Below, one piece after another: positions 1-5,471 of a stretch of 5,787 bases of DNA. The DNA comes from Bacteroidota bacterium (GTDB taxonomy: Bacteria > Bacteroidota > Bacteroidia > Flavobacteriales > Flavobacteriaceae), in assembly GCA_024278565.1 (NCBI GenBank), contig JAJRSY010000303.1:1-5787 (forward strand). The letters run 5' to 3'. Positions within the stretch are counted from its first letter, which is position 1. Every line of letters begins with the position of its first letter. The translations under genes and the position numbers were made by a program. A model generated the notes under the pieces. The model was given only the letters and a program-made list of their open reading frames with translations. It was not told the origin of the DNA and did not search any database.

Positions 1-675
1 GGCAGCGGCCACAAACTCAAAGAACCCTTGGTTGTCAAAAAACATCTGTGTCACTATATAATCGGCACCGGCATCCACTTTTTCTTTAAGCCGTTTCAGG
101 TCTGACTGTAAAGATGGAGCCTCCAAATGCTTTTCAGGATAGCCGGCCACACCAATACAAAAATCGGCACAATCATCGGTTTCAACGACCTCGTGCAAAT
201 ATTTTCCATGGTTCAGATTTTGGATTTGCTCCACCAGGTTCAATGCATAGGGGTGCCCTCCTTTGGTAGGTTCAAAATATTTTTCTTCGCGCATGGCATC
301 GCCCCGCAATGCCATTACGTTGTCGATACCCAAATAATGGCAGTCCACCAGAAGGTATTCTGTCTCCTCTTTCGTAAAGCCGCCGCACAGCACGTGCGGT
401 ACCGTGTCTACATCATACTTGTGCTTTATCGAAGCACAGATACCCACCGTACCCGGGCGCATACGTGTCTTTTTTTTATCTAAAAGCCCCCCTTTATCAA
501 TATACACATACTCCTCTCTAGAAGTGGTCACGTCAATGAACGGTGGGTCAAACTCCATTAAGGGGCCTATATTATTGTACAGCTCTTGAATGTTCTTGCC
601 CTTGACGGGCGGAATTATCTCAAAAGAGAACAAGGTCTTGCCCTTTGCATTTTTAATATGGTCGGTTACTTTCAT
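1..675 (-). CDS. metF: Methylenetetrahydrofolate reductase (MetF), N-terminal 225 residues, 3' end outside the window
   Basis: Cytosolic flavoenzyme of the MTHFR family, which reduces 5,10-methylene-THF to 5-methyl-THF, the methyl donor for MetH. The reverse-strand frame is open from the ATG at 675 to the window edge without a stop. The translation starts MKVTDHIKNAKGKTLFSFE and shows FSFEIIPP (residues 16-23; Glu19 matches the catalytic Glu of E. coli MetF), VPHVLCGG (92-99), NVMALRGD (119-126; Asp126 matches the FAD/folate Asp), GVAGYPEKH (175-183) and IVTQMFFDN (207-215; Gln210 matches the folate-contacting Gln). The family is usually about 300 residues or a little more, so roughly a quarter is missing beyond base 1. 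An in-frame TAG at 681-679 makes the ATG at 675 the earliest possible start. It lies 211 bases after metH part 2 on the same strand, so it may be co-transcribed, but the spacer is repeat-filled and I see no clear promoter. Identity is very secure. Confidence 0.96.
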   Translation of the reverse strand, partial: MKVTDHIKNAKGKTLFSFEIIPPVKGKNIQELYNNIGPLMEFDPPFIDVTTSREEYVYIDKGGLLDKKKTRMRPGTVGICASIKHKYDVDTVPHVLCGGFTKEETEYLLVDCHYLGIDNVMALRGDAMREEKYFEPTKGGHPYALNLVEQIQNLNHGKYLHEVVETDDCADFCIGVAGYPEKHLEAPSLQSDLKRLKEKVDAGADYIVTQMFFDNQGFFEFVAAA

Positions 676-703
676 ATACTAGCCCCCTAACCCCCAAAGG
701 GGG
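676..703 (-). promoter_or_regulatory. Repeat-derived ribosome-binding site and hairpin of metF
   Basis: On the mRNA the order is C5-UUU-G5-UUA-G5-CUAGUAU-AUG. The outer AGGGGG sits 7 bases before the start codon and is the only purine-rich Shine-Dalgarno-like tract there, so the mobile-looking repeat appears to supply it. The single C5 can pair with the inner G5 (leaving the site free) or the outer G5 (covering it). The pairing options are seen directly; a regulatory effect is inference, and Bacteroidota often start translation without a strong Shine-Dalgarno sequence. Confidence 0.4.
683..703 (+). repeat. C-run/G-run palindromic repeat, copy 1 (metF leader)
   Basis: Reads C5-TAA-C5-AAA-G5 on the plus strand, followed by ATTCTTACT. 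C5-AAA-G5 (691-703) forms a 5-bp hairpin. It ends 7 bases upstream of the metF ATG, so on the mRNA its outer G5, preceded by A, falls where a Shine-Dalgarno sequence would be. The flank ATT(T)CTTACT is shared with copy 2, so the repeat unit is longer than the C/G core. Confidence 0.85.
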
Positions 704-774
704 ATTCTTACTTGGGTCGATTTTAATTACTATATTATTAAATTTTCTCTTTTTATAACGTTACCTAAAACGCT

Positions 775-793
775 CCCTAACCCCCGAAGGGGG
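775..793 (+). repeat. C-run/G-run palindromic repeat, copy 2 (spacer)
   Basis: CCC-TAA-C5-GAA-G5 followed by ATTTCTTACT. Same orientation as copy 1 and same downstream flank, about 90 bases away. The outer C-run is degraded (CTCCC). The GAA in place of AAA keeps the 5-bp hairpin C5/G5 with a three-base loop. Confidence 0.85.
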
Positions 794-819
794 ATTTCTT
801 ACTCAGATTTTTCCCTTAG

Positions 820-856
820 ACCTACAAGGTTTTTGAAACCTTGCAGGTCGACCTGC
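820..856. repeat. AT-rich inverted repeat fused to a 14-bp palindrome, downstream of metH part 2
   Basis: Arms ACCTACAAGGTTT (820-832) and AAACCTTGCAGGT (836-848) pair over 13 positions with one mismatch around loop TTG. The right arm overlaps a perfect palindrome GCAGGTCGACCTGC (843-856). From memory, a sequence of this ACCTGCAAGGTTT type recurs across Flavobacteriia genomes; I could not check this. It could act as a 3' stem-loop for the metH transcript, but there is no clean T-run after it on the minus strand, so I list it as a repeat rather than a terminator. Confidence 0.75.
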
Positions 857-861
857 TATTC

Positions 862-882
862 CCCCCTTTGGGGGCTAGGGGG
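862..882 (-). repeat. C-run/G-run palindromic repeat, copy 3 (just after the metH part 2 stop)
   Basis: Plus strand C5-TTT-G5-CTA-G5, the reverse complement of the copy 1 pattern (C5-TAG-C5-AAA-G5 on the minus strand). It begins 4 bases after the TAA of metH part 2 (889-887), so insertion appears to have spared the last codons. The protein ends in a normal-looking MetH C-terminus, KWLAPNIA. Confidence 0.85.
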
Positions 883-886
883 CTGC

Positions 887-3800
887 TTAGGCTATATTCG
901 GGGCCAACCACTTGGTTGCCTCTTCCAAAGTTATGTTTTTTCTTTTTGCAAAATCGGCTACTTGGTCCTCTTTTATTTTTCCGAGTCCGAAATATCGTGC
1001 CTCAGGGTTACCAAAATAATACCCAGAAACCGATGCTGCCGGCCACATGGCCAGACTTTCGGTCAATTCGACCCCTATGGTTTCATTGACCTTCAACAAC
1101 TGCCATATCGTTAATTTCTCTAAATGATCGGGACAAGCAGGATAACCCGGGGCGGGGCGAATGCCTTTGTACGATTCTTTGATCAAATCTTCATTGCTGA
1201 GACCCTCATCAGCGGCATAGCCCCAATGTTCAGTACGCACCTTTTTGTGCAAATACTCGGCGAAGGCCTCTGCCAAACGATCTGCCAAGGCTTTGACCAT
1301 TATAGCATTGTAATCATCTAGATTTTTCTCGTAAGTCGCTGCCAGTTCTGCCGTACCAAAGCCCGTGCTTACACAAAAACAGCCTATATAATCTTGTTTT
1401 CCAAAATCTTTTGGAGCAATAAAATCGGAAAGTGCGTAATCTGGCACCCCCTTACGTCGCTTTAATTGTTGGCGCAGAGTTCTGAAAATCCCCCTCTGCC
1501 CTTTGGGCATCTCCCCCGAAGGGGGAGAATACTTCTGTTCTAGATTATTCTCGACTGCGCTCGAAATGACATCAGGAATTGATACTTCAATATCATCATC
1601 GTTCACCGTATTGGCAGCGAAAAGTCCGAGCACGGCTTTGGCCTTCAATTGTTTTTTTTCAATAATTTTTTTCAACATCGCTTGGGCATCGCCAAAAAGT
1701 TCCGTAGCCTGCTTGCCCACCACCTCATCTGTTAAAATATTTGGGTATTTACCATGCAACTCCCAACTTCTAAAAAAAGGCGACCAGTCAATAAAGTCAA
1801 CTAATTTTTCAAGATCCTGGTCTTCAATTACCTGAATTCCCAACTTATTGGGTTTTACGATCTTCGAAGTTGACCAATCAATTTGAAACTTGTTCTTTCT
1901 TGCTTCGGCCAACGTCTTGTACTCCTTTTTCACGGTGCGCTTTAAAAACTTATCACGAAATACTTCGTAATCGAGTTTGATTCCGCTTTTATAGCCTTCT
2001 GAACTTTCCCCTTTTAAAAGATCGCCTACTACCGTTACCGCGCGTGAGGCATCATTTACATGTACGACCGAGTTAGTGTACTGAGGGTCTATTTTTACCG
2101 CCGTATGCGCCTTACTGGTGGTTGCACCCCCAATCAGTAATGGCACTTCAAAGTTCTGCCGCTCCATTTCCTTTGCTAGAAATACCATCTCATCAAGCGA
2201 GGGGGTGATCAATCCGCTCAGACCTATAATATCCACATTGTGCTCTATGGCGGCATTGATGATTTTTTCGGGTGGCACCATTACGCCCAGATCAACGATC
2301 TCGTAATTGTTACAGGCCAGCACAACGCTCACAATGTTCTTGCCAATGTCGTGTACATCGCCTTTTACGGTAGCCATCAATATTTTTCCAGCCCCCCCCG
2401 CCCCCGAAGGGGGAGCTTTCAAATTTTTATGAATTTTATTTAAAACAAGTTCTAAACCTCCTAACACCTCATCATTTGTAAAACGGATTACACGGTAACC
2501 CTCTGCTTCTAACCAAGCTGTTCGCTCAGTATCACTTTTTTTATTTTCGGGCAATTGATGAATTAATCCATCAACCTCAATAATCAAGTTTTCCTTCAAA
2601 CAAATGAAATCGGTAATATATTCACCGATTATATGTTGTCTTCGAAATTTATATCCATCCAAATTTTTCCCTGAAAGGGCATTCCACAGCATAGTTTCCG
2701 ATGCTGTGGGTCGGTTACGCATTCTTTGGGCATATTCTTTCAACAATCCGTACAATACAGGGTCAGCAGTTTTCCAATGCTGCTCTCCCTTTGGGGGTTT
2801 GGGGGCATTTTTTCTTTTTTCTTCTTCAATATAAGGCAACAAATAAGCTACTGCTTTTTTCATTACCCGTGCCGATTTTACTACCTGTGGCAAAAACATT
2901 TTTCCGCTTCCGAAAAGATCACCTACAACGTTCATTCCTGTCATTAAGTTCTTTTCTATGACCTTGATGGTCTTGTCGGCTACCTGCCGTGCTTCCTCCA
3001 CATCCTCAACTATATATTGGTCAATGCCCTTTACCAGAGCCCTTGTAATTCTATCTTGAAGTGATCCTTCACGCCAAGATAGGTCTACCTTGCTCTCCTT
3101 GGCCTTACCCACTACCGATTCTGCAAAATCGAGCAGACGCTCGGTGGCGTCATCACGTCGATTAAGTATTACATCCTCAACACGCTCCAATAGGTCTTTG
3201 GGAATATCATCATAAATCTCCAACATCGTAGGGTTTACAATGCCTATATTCATACCCGCTTGTATGGCATGGTACAGAAAAACGGAATGCATGGCCTCGC
3301 GCACCGGGTTGTTGCCCCTAAAACTGAAAGAGACATTACTAACCCCACCACTTACACTACAGTATGGCAGGTTTTCTTTGACCCATTTTGTGGCATTAAT
3401 AAAATCGAGGGCATTTAATTTATGTTCTTCCATTCCCGTAGCAACGGGGAAAATATTCAGGTCAAAAATGATATCTTCGGGCGGAAACCCCACCTTATCG
3501 ACCAATATATCATACGAACGTTTTGCTATTTCGATCCTACGCTCATAATTATCGGCCTGGCCCACCTCGTCGAATGCCATTACAATGACCGCAGCACCAT
3601 AGCGTTTTATCAGCTTTGCGTGATGAACGAACTGTTCCTCACCTTCTTTTAGACTGATCGAATTCACTACACATTTACCCTGTACTACTTGAAGGCCAGC
3701 CTCAATAATCTCCCATTTAGAGCTATCGATCATAATGGGTACACGGGCAATGTCCGGCTCGGCCATCACAAGGTTCAAGAACTTCACCATGACCTCTTTG

Positions 3801-4081
3801 CCATCAATGAGGCCATCATCCATATTAATATCGATAATCTGCGCCCCACCCTCTACTTGATTACGGGCAACGCTCAATGCTTCCTCAAATTTTTCTTCTT
3901 TGATGAGACGAAGGAATTTTTTTGAACCAGCCACATTGGTACGTTCGCCCACGTTCACGAAATTGCTTTCGGGGGTAACGATCAAGGGTTCGAGACCGCT
4001 AAGTTTTAAAAAGCGCCCCCCTCTACCCTCAAAGGGGGAACCGCTGCTCATCGAATTTATGTTTTTAATATTTTTACTCAT
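887..4081 (-). CDS. metH: Cobalamin-dependent methionine synthase, folate/cap/B12/reactivation part, with in-frame DUF559 insertion
   Basis: Transfers methyl from 5-methyl-THF through cobalamin to homocysteine held by the separate part 1 protein; cytosolic. Domains by residue: pterin-binding barrel about 38-300 (NVGERTNVAGSKKF, DINMDDGLID, FDLNIFPVATG, VSGGVSNVSFSFRGNN); helical cap about 340-425; B12-binding fold about 566-700 with GDVHDIGKN (His577 the axial cobalt ligand), LSGLITPSLDEM and GGATTS; SAM-binding reactivation domain about 740-1060 with DWSPFFRSWELHGKYP and RPAPGYPACPDH (975-986). It is 1064 residues; I expect roughly 890-910 for flavobacterial relatives. The excess is explained by three in-frame inserts: residues about 11-22, 427-564 (DUF559) and about 834-864. 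All key catalytic residues I can place are intact, so it is probably functional. The start at 4081 is supported by the ATGA overlap with the preceding gene; Met11 is a possible alternative. Confidence 0.96.
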   Translation of the reverse strand: MSKNIKNINSMSSGSPFEGRGGRFLKLSGLEPLIVTPESNFVNVGERTNVAGSKKFLRLIKEEKFEEALSVARNQVEGGAQIIDINMDDGLIDGKEVMVKFLNLVMAEPDIARVPIMIDSSKWEIIEAGLQVVQGKCVVNSISLKEGEEQFVHHAKLIKRYGAAVIVMAFDEVGQADNYERRIEIAKRSYDILVDKVGFPPEDIIFDLNIFPVATGMEEHKLNALDFINATKWVKENLPYCSVSGGVSNVSFSFRGNNPVREAMHSVFLYHAIQAGMNIGIVNPTMLEIYDDIPKDLLERVEDVILNRRDDATERLLDFAESVVGKAKESKVDLSWREGSLQDRITRALVKGIDQYIVEDVEEARQVADKTIKVIEKNLMTGMNVVGDLFGSGKMFLPQVVKSARVMKKAVAYLLPYIEEEKRKNAPKPPKGEQHWKTADPVLYGLLKEYAQRMRNRPTASETMLWNALSGKNLDGYKFRRQHIIGEYITDFICLKENLIIEVDGLIHQLPENKKSDTERTAWLEAEGYRVIRFTNDEVLGGLELVLNKIHKNLKAPPSGAGGAGKILMATVKGDVHDIGKNIVSVVLACNNYEIVDLGVMVPPEKIINAAIEHNVDIIGLSGLITPSLDEMVFLAKEMERQNFEVPLLIGGATTSKAHTAVKIDPQYTNSVVHVNDASRAVTVVGDLLKGESSEGYKSGIKLDYEVFRDKFLKRTVKKEYKTLAEARKNKFQIDWSTSKIVKPNKLGIQVIEDQDLEKLVDFIDWSPFFRSWELHGKYPNILTDEVVGKQATELFGDAQAMLKKIIEKKQLKAKAVLGLFAANTVNDDDIEVSIPDVISSAVENNLEQKYSPPSGEMPKGQRGIFRTLRQQLKRRKGVPDYALSDFIAPKDFGKQDYIGCFCVSTGFGTAELAATYEKNLDDYNAIMVKALADRLAEAFAEYLHKKVRTEHWGYAADEGLSNEDLIKESYKGIRPAPGYPACPDHLEKLTIWQLLKVNETIGVELTESLAMWPAASVSGYYFGNPEARYFGLGKIKEDQVADFAKRKNITLEEATKWLAPNIA
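1490..1527 (+). repeat. C-run/G-run repeat, expanded copy 4, inside the reactivation domain
   Basis: C5 (1490-1494), then a small hairpin GCCC-TTT-GGGC (1498-1508), then CTCCCCC-GAA-GGGGGAG (1511-1527; 7-bp stem). This is a two-hairpin variant of the family. Translated on the minus strand it gives SPPSGEMPKGQRG (residues 852-864 of metH part 2), low-complexity residues absent from MetH relatives at this place. It lies between DDDIEV and FRTLRQQ, where E. coli MetH has a short connecting segment. Confidence 0.85.
1547..1573 (-). repeat. Second repeat family (TCATTTCGAGCGCAGTCGAGA type) inside the reactivation domain
   Basis: On the minus strand it reads GATGTCATTTCGAGCGCAG followed by TCGAGAAT. 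TTTCGA and TCGAGA form a 6-bp stem with one G-T pair around GCGCAG. From memory, this sequence type is widespread as a dispersed repeat in Bacteroidota genomes; that was not checked here. It is read as DVISSAVEN in metH part 2 (residues 837-845), directly before the copy 4 residues, so two repeat families sit side by side in one coding sequence without a frameshift. Confidence 0.65.
2391..2415 (+). repeat. C-run/G-run repeat, copy 5: terminal repeat of the DUF559 insert (3' side in gene sense)
   Basis: G-C8-G-C5-GAA-G5-AGC on the plus strand. The spacer is eroded into a long C-run compared with the C5-N3-C5 of copy 1. It encodes APPSGAGGA on the minus strand, immediately before GKILMATVKGDVHD of the B12 domain. 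Its orientation is opposite to copy 6. Confidence 0.85.
2784..2805 (-). repeat. C-run/G-run repeat, copy 6: terminal repeat of the DUF559 insert (5' side in gene sense)
   Basis: Plus strand TCTCCC-TTT-G5-TTT-G5; on the minus strand C5-AAA-C5-AAA-GGGAGA. It encodes APKPPKGE, directly after the cap helix residues EEEKRKN. With copy 5 it forms an imperfect terminal inverted repeat around the nuclease coding stretch. Confidence 0.85.
4016..4038 (+). repeat. C-run/G-run repeat, copy 7, near the 5' end of metH part 2
   Basis: C5-CTCTA-CCCTC-AAA-G5, a slightly degraded copy in the copy 1 orientation. Read on the minus strand it gives SPFEGRGG (residues 15-22) between the start segment MSKNIKNI and the conserved FLKLSGLEPL. 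Relatives begin the conserved part within a few residues of the start, so this segment is an added N-terminal insert. It lies outside the folded domain and is probably harmless. Confidence 0.8.
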
Positions 4082-4359
4082 CTATAATGTAAAACTGTTG
4101 GGAAGGGTTCATAAAAATGATGCAATAAACGCTTCCATTCTTGATATTCTAACGATTTTCGAAAACCGATTTCATGATCTTCCAGCGTTTTCCAATTCAC
4201 CAAAAGAATATATTGATTCTCAACCTCAACACACTTTTTCAATTGATGCGAAATATAGCCATTCATAGAAGAAATGATTAAAGAGGCTTCTTTAAAAGCC
4301 ATCTCAAATTGTTCTGACAAACCTTCTTTTATTTGTAATACGGCAACTTCTAGAATCAT
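4078..4359 (-). CDS. Small ABM-fold (antibiotic biosynthesis monooxygenase/HmoA-YgiN-like) protein
   Basis: A 93-residue protein with no signal peptide or membrane segment. It resembles the dimeric ferredoxin-like ABM family: starts MILEVAVLQIKEGLSEQFEMAF, then a helix, then YILLVNWKTLEDHEIGF (about 50-66), SLEYQEWKRLLHHFY and a C-terminal TVLHY. This is the usual order of strand-helix-WxxxEdh-helix-strand in that family. Family members include quinol and heme monooxygenases and many proteins without known activity, so no reaction is assigned. It starts 2 bases after the metH part 1 stop (TAAGGATG) and its stop overlaps the metH part 2 start (ATGA), so the three genes are almost certainly translated from one mRNA and coupled. 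That context suggests a role linked to methionine synthase, perhaps redox or cobalamin upkeep, which is inference only. The fold assignment is fairly sure. Confidence 0.85.
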   Translation of the reverse strand: MILEVAVLQIKEGLSEQFEMAFKEASLIISSMNGYISHQLKKCVEVENQYILLVNWKTLEDHEIGFRKSLEYQEWKRLLHHFYEPFPTVLHYR

Positions 4360-4361
4360 CC

Positions 4362-5366
4362 TTAGATGTTTTCAATAATCAAGTTTCTAGGGCTAAAATT
4401 CTTTACAACCTCTGCAATCGCACTGATATGCTCTGGTGTGGTACCACAACAGCCGCCAACTATATTCACCAAGCCTTTTTCAACATATTCTTTTATCTGG
4501 CTTGCCATCTGTTCTGGGGTCTCATCATACTCGCCAAAAGCATTGGGCAGACCCGCATTGGGGTGAGCAGAAACCGCATATTCTGTTTTTGACGAAAGCA
4601 CCTCTAAATGCGGCACCAATTGACTTGCCCCTAAAGCACAATTAAAGCCCACTGATAAAATAGGGATATGCGAAATAGAAATTAAAAATGCCTCTGCGGT
4701 CTGGCCAGATAGGGTTCTACCTGAGGCGTCGGTTATAGTGCCGCTTACCATTATGGGCACATCAATATTACGTTCTTCTTTAACTTCTTCAATAGCGAAC
4801 AATGCCGCTTTGGCATTAAGGGTATCAAAAATAGTCTCTACTAATAGCATATCAGATCCACCATCCAATAGCCCTTCTACCTGTTGTTTGTAGGCAATAC
4901 GAAGCTCATCAAATGAAACCGCCCTAAACCCAGGGTCGTTCACATCGGGCGACATACTTGCCGTCTTATTGGTCGGACCAATACTGCCCACTACAAAACG
5001 TGGTTTATGAGGCTCTTTTTTAATAAATTCTTGAGCCACCTCTTTGGCTATTCTTGCAGATTCAAAATTCAGTTCATACACCAGGTCTTCCATGCCGTAA
5101 TCGGCCATGGCGATGGTCGTACTTGAAAATGTATTGGTCTCAACAATATCGGCTCCTGCCTCAAAATATTTTCCGTGAATGGTCGCTATGGCTTCGGGCT
5201 GGGTCAATGACAAGAGGTCATTGTTGCCCTGTAGGGGGTCTGGCCAATCTTTAAAACGTTCGCCTCGAAAATCTTCTTCTGTAAATTTATAACGTTGCAA
5301 CATGGTGCCCATGGCACCATCAAGTATTAAAATACGTTCTTGTAATATTTCTTTAATATTCTTCAT
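4362..5366 (-). CDS. metH: Methionine synthase part 1: homocysteine S-methyltransferase (zinc) module
   Basis: A 334-residue cytosolic protein equal to the N-terminal homocysteine-binding barrel of E. coli MetH. It activates homocysteine on a zinc ion for methylation by methylcobalamin bound to part 2. It starts MKNIKEILQERILILDGAMG and shows DGAMGTMLQ (16-24), FRGERF (33-38), ETNTFSST (76-83), VGSIGPTNKTASMSP (126-140), VETIFDTLNAKAAL (176-189), the zinc ligand in GFNCALG (Cys243) and the pair GGCCGTTP (Cys306, Cys307). All three zinc cysteines are present. Length fits a stand-alone module, as known for split MetH in Bacteroidota. An in-frame TAG directly before the ATG at 5366 fixes the earliest start; the upstream sequence is T-rich (T8) with no Shine-Dalgarno tract. 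It is first in the riboswitch-controlled unit. Confidence 0.96.
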   Translation of the reverse strand: MKNIKEILQERILILDGAMGTMLQRYKFTEEDFRGERFKDWPDPLQGNNDLLSLTQPEAIATIHGKYFEAGADIVETNTFSSTTIAMADYGMEDLVYELNFESARIAKEVAQEFIKKEPHKPRFVVGSIGPTNKTASMSPDVNDPGFRAVSFDELRIAYKQQVEGLLDGGSDMLLVETIFDTLNAKAALFAIEEVKEERNIDVPIMVSGTITDASGRTLSGQTAEAFLISISHIPILSVGFNCALGASQLVPHLEVLSSKTEYAVSAHPNAGLPNAFGEYDETPEQMASQIKEYVEKGLVNIVGGCCGTTPEHISAIAEVVKNFSPRNLIIENI

Positions 5367-5368
5367 CT

Positions 5369-5396
5369 AAAAAAAATAGGTGCAACTTTAATGCAC
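5369..5396 (-). terminator. Hairpin plus T8 run directly before the metH part 1 start (weak terminator-like)
   Basis: On the minus strand GTGCA-TTAAAGT-TGCAC makes a 5-bp stem, followed by CTA and eight T, then AG and the ATG. It has the form of a short intrinsic terminator, but the stem is weak and the T-run starts three bases late. It may instead be a leader stem-loop affecting translation. The bases between here and the terminator at 5442 (about 5397-5441) show nothing else that I recognise. Confidence 0.35.
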
Positions 5397-5441
5397 AGAA
5401 AACCTGAACAATCAAAATGGGTATATAAAATATCAAGTAAG

Positions 5442-5469
5442 GAAAAAGGCTAGACGAACGTCTATCTTT
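5442..5469 (-). terminator. Intrinsic terminator of the SAM-I riboswitch expression platform
   Basis: TAGAC-GTTC-GTCTA (5464-5451 on the minus strand) forms a stem with a four-base loop, followed by GCC and TTTTT; flanking AAAAG and CTTTT can extend it past a small internal loop. It begins 3 bases after the aptamer's closing stem, the usual place for an S-box expression platform. A possible antiterminator is TCTATC (5499-5494) within the aptamer pairing with GATAGA (5465-5460) of the terminator stem. The stems are seen; switching is inferred. Confidence 0.6.
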
Positions 5470-5471
5470 TG

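Larger units (their letters stand above)
2391..2805 (-). mobile_element. Nuclease-bearing in-frame insertion: DUF559 domain bounded by inverted C/G repeats
   Basis: Codes for about residues 427-564 of the 1064-residue MetH part 2. After the first repeat the domain reads RNRPTASETMLWNAL (Glu462), DGYKFRRQ (476-482), GEYITDF (Asp491), IIEVDGLIHQ (Glu502, Asp504, His508), then ERTAWLEAEGYRVIRFTNDEVL. These match, in order, the DUF559 family, which is related to Vsr and other PD-(D/E)XK nucleases; the D and ExD residues expected for metal binding are present. The domain is full length. It has no stop or frameshift at either end and no intein splice residues, so it should be translated as part of MetH. 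DNA of the insert is visibly more AT-rich than the flanking metH. The junctions read NAPKPPKGEQ and APPSGAGGAG, encoded by repeats 6 and 5. Met454 is a possible internal start, but any product would still continue into MetH. Confidence 0.88.

Noticed and set aside
127..483. Plus-strand open frame of 118 codons over metF
   Set aside because: It is antisense to a clear metF reading frame and its translation resembles no family I know.
861..882. Repeat copy 3 as an intrinsic terminator of metH
   Set aside because: The hairpin is short and is followed on the minus strand by GAATAGCAGG, not by a T-run.
833..1114. Plus-strand open frames at the metH 3' end and other plus-strand frames across 1124-4268 and 4366-5254
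   Set aside because: All are shadows of conserved minus-strand genes; their product sequences look like random frames and overlap each other.
683..1527. The C/G repeats as a CRISPR array
   Set aside because: Spacing is irregular, orientation varies, there are no unique spacers of constant size, and no cas gene is present.
2391..2805. DUF559 insert as an intein
   Set aside because: There is no Cys/Ser/Thr at the expected splice junctions, no terminal His-Asn, and no recognisable splicing blocks; the insert is only about 138 residues, all explained by the nuclease and repeats.
2382..2814. Possible target-site duplication flanking the DUF559 insert: ATTTTTC (2382-2388) and ATTTTTTC (2807-2814)
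   Set aside because: The match is a homopolymer with unequal length, and the left one is separated by two bases from the repeat. It encodes a lysine-rich linker on one side and conserved MetH on the other, so it is likely chance. An empty-site alignment is needed.
887..4081. metH part 2 as a pseudogene
   Set aside because: Despite three insertions the frame is open throughout and all catalytic and cofactor-binding motifs that I can place are intact.
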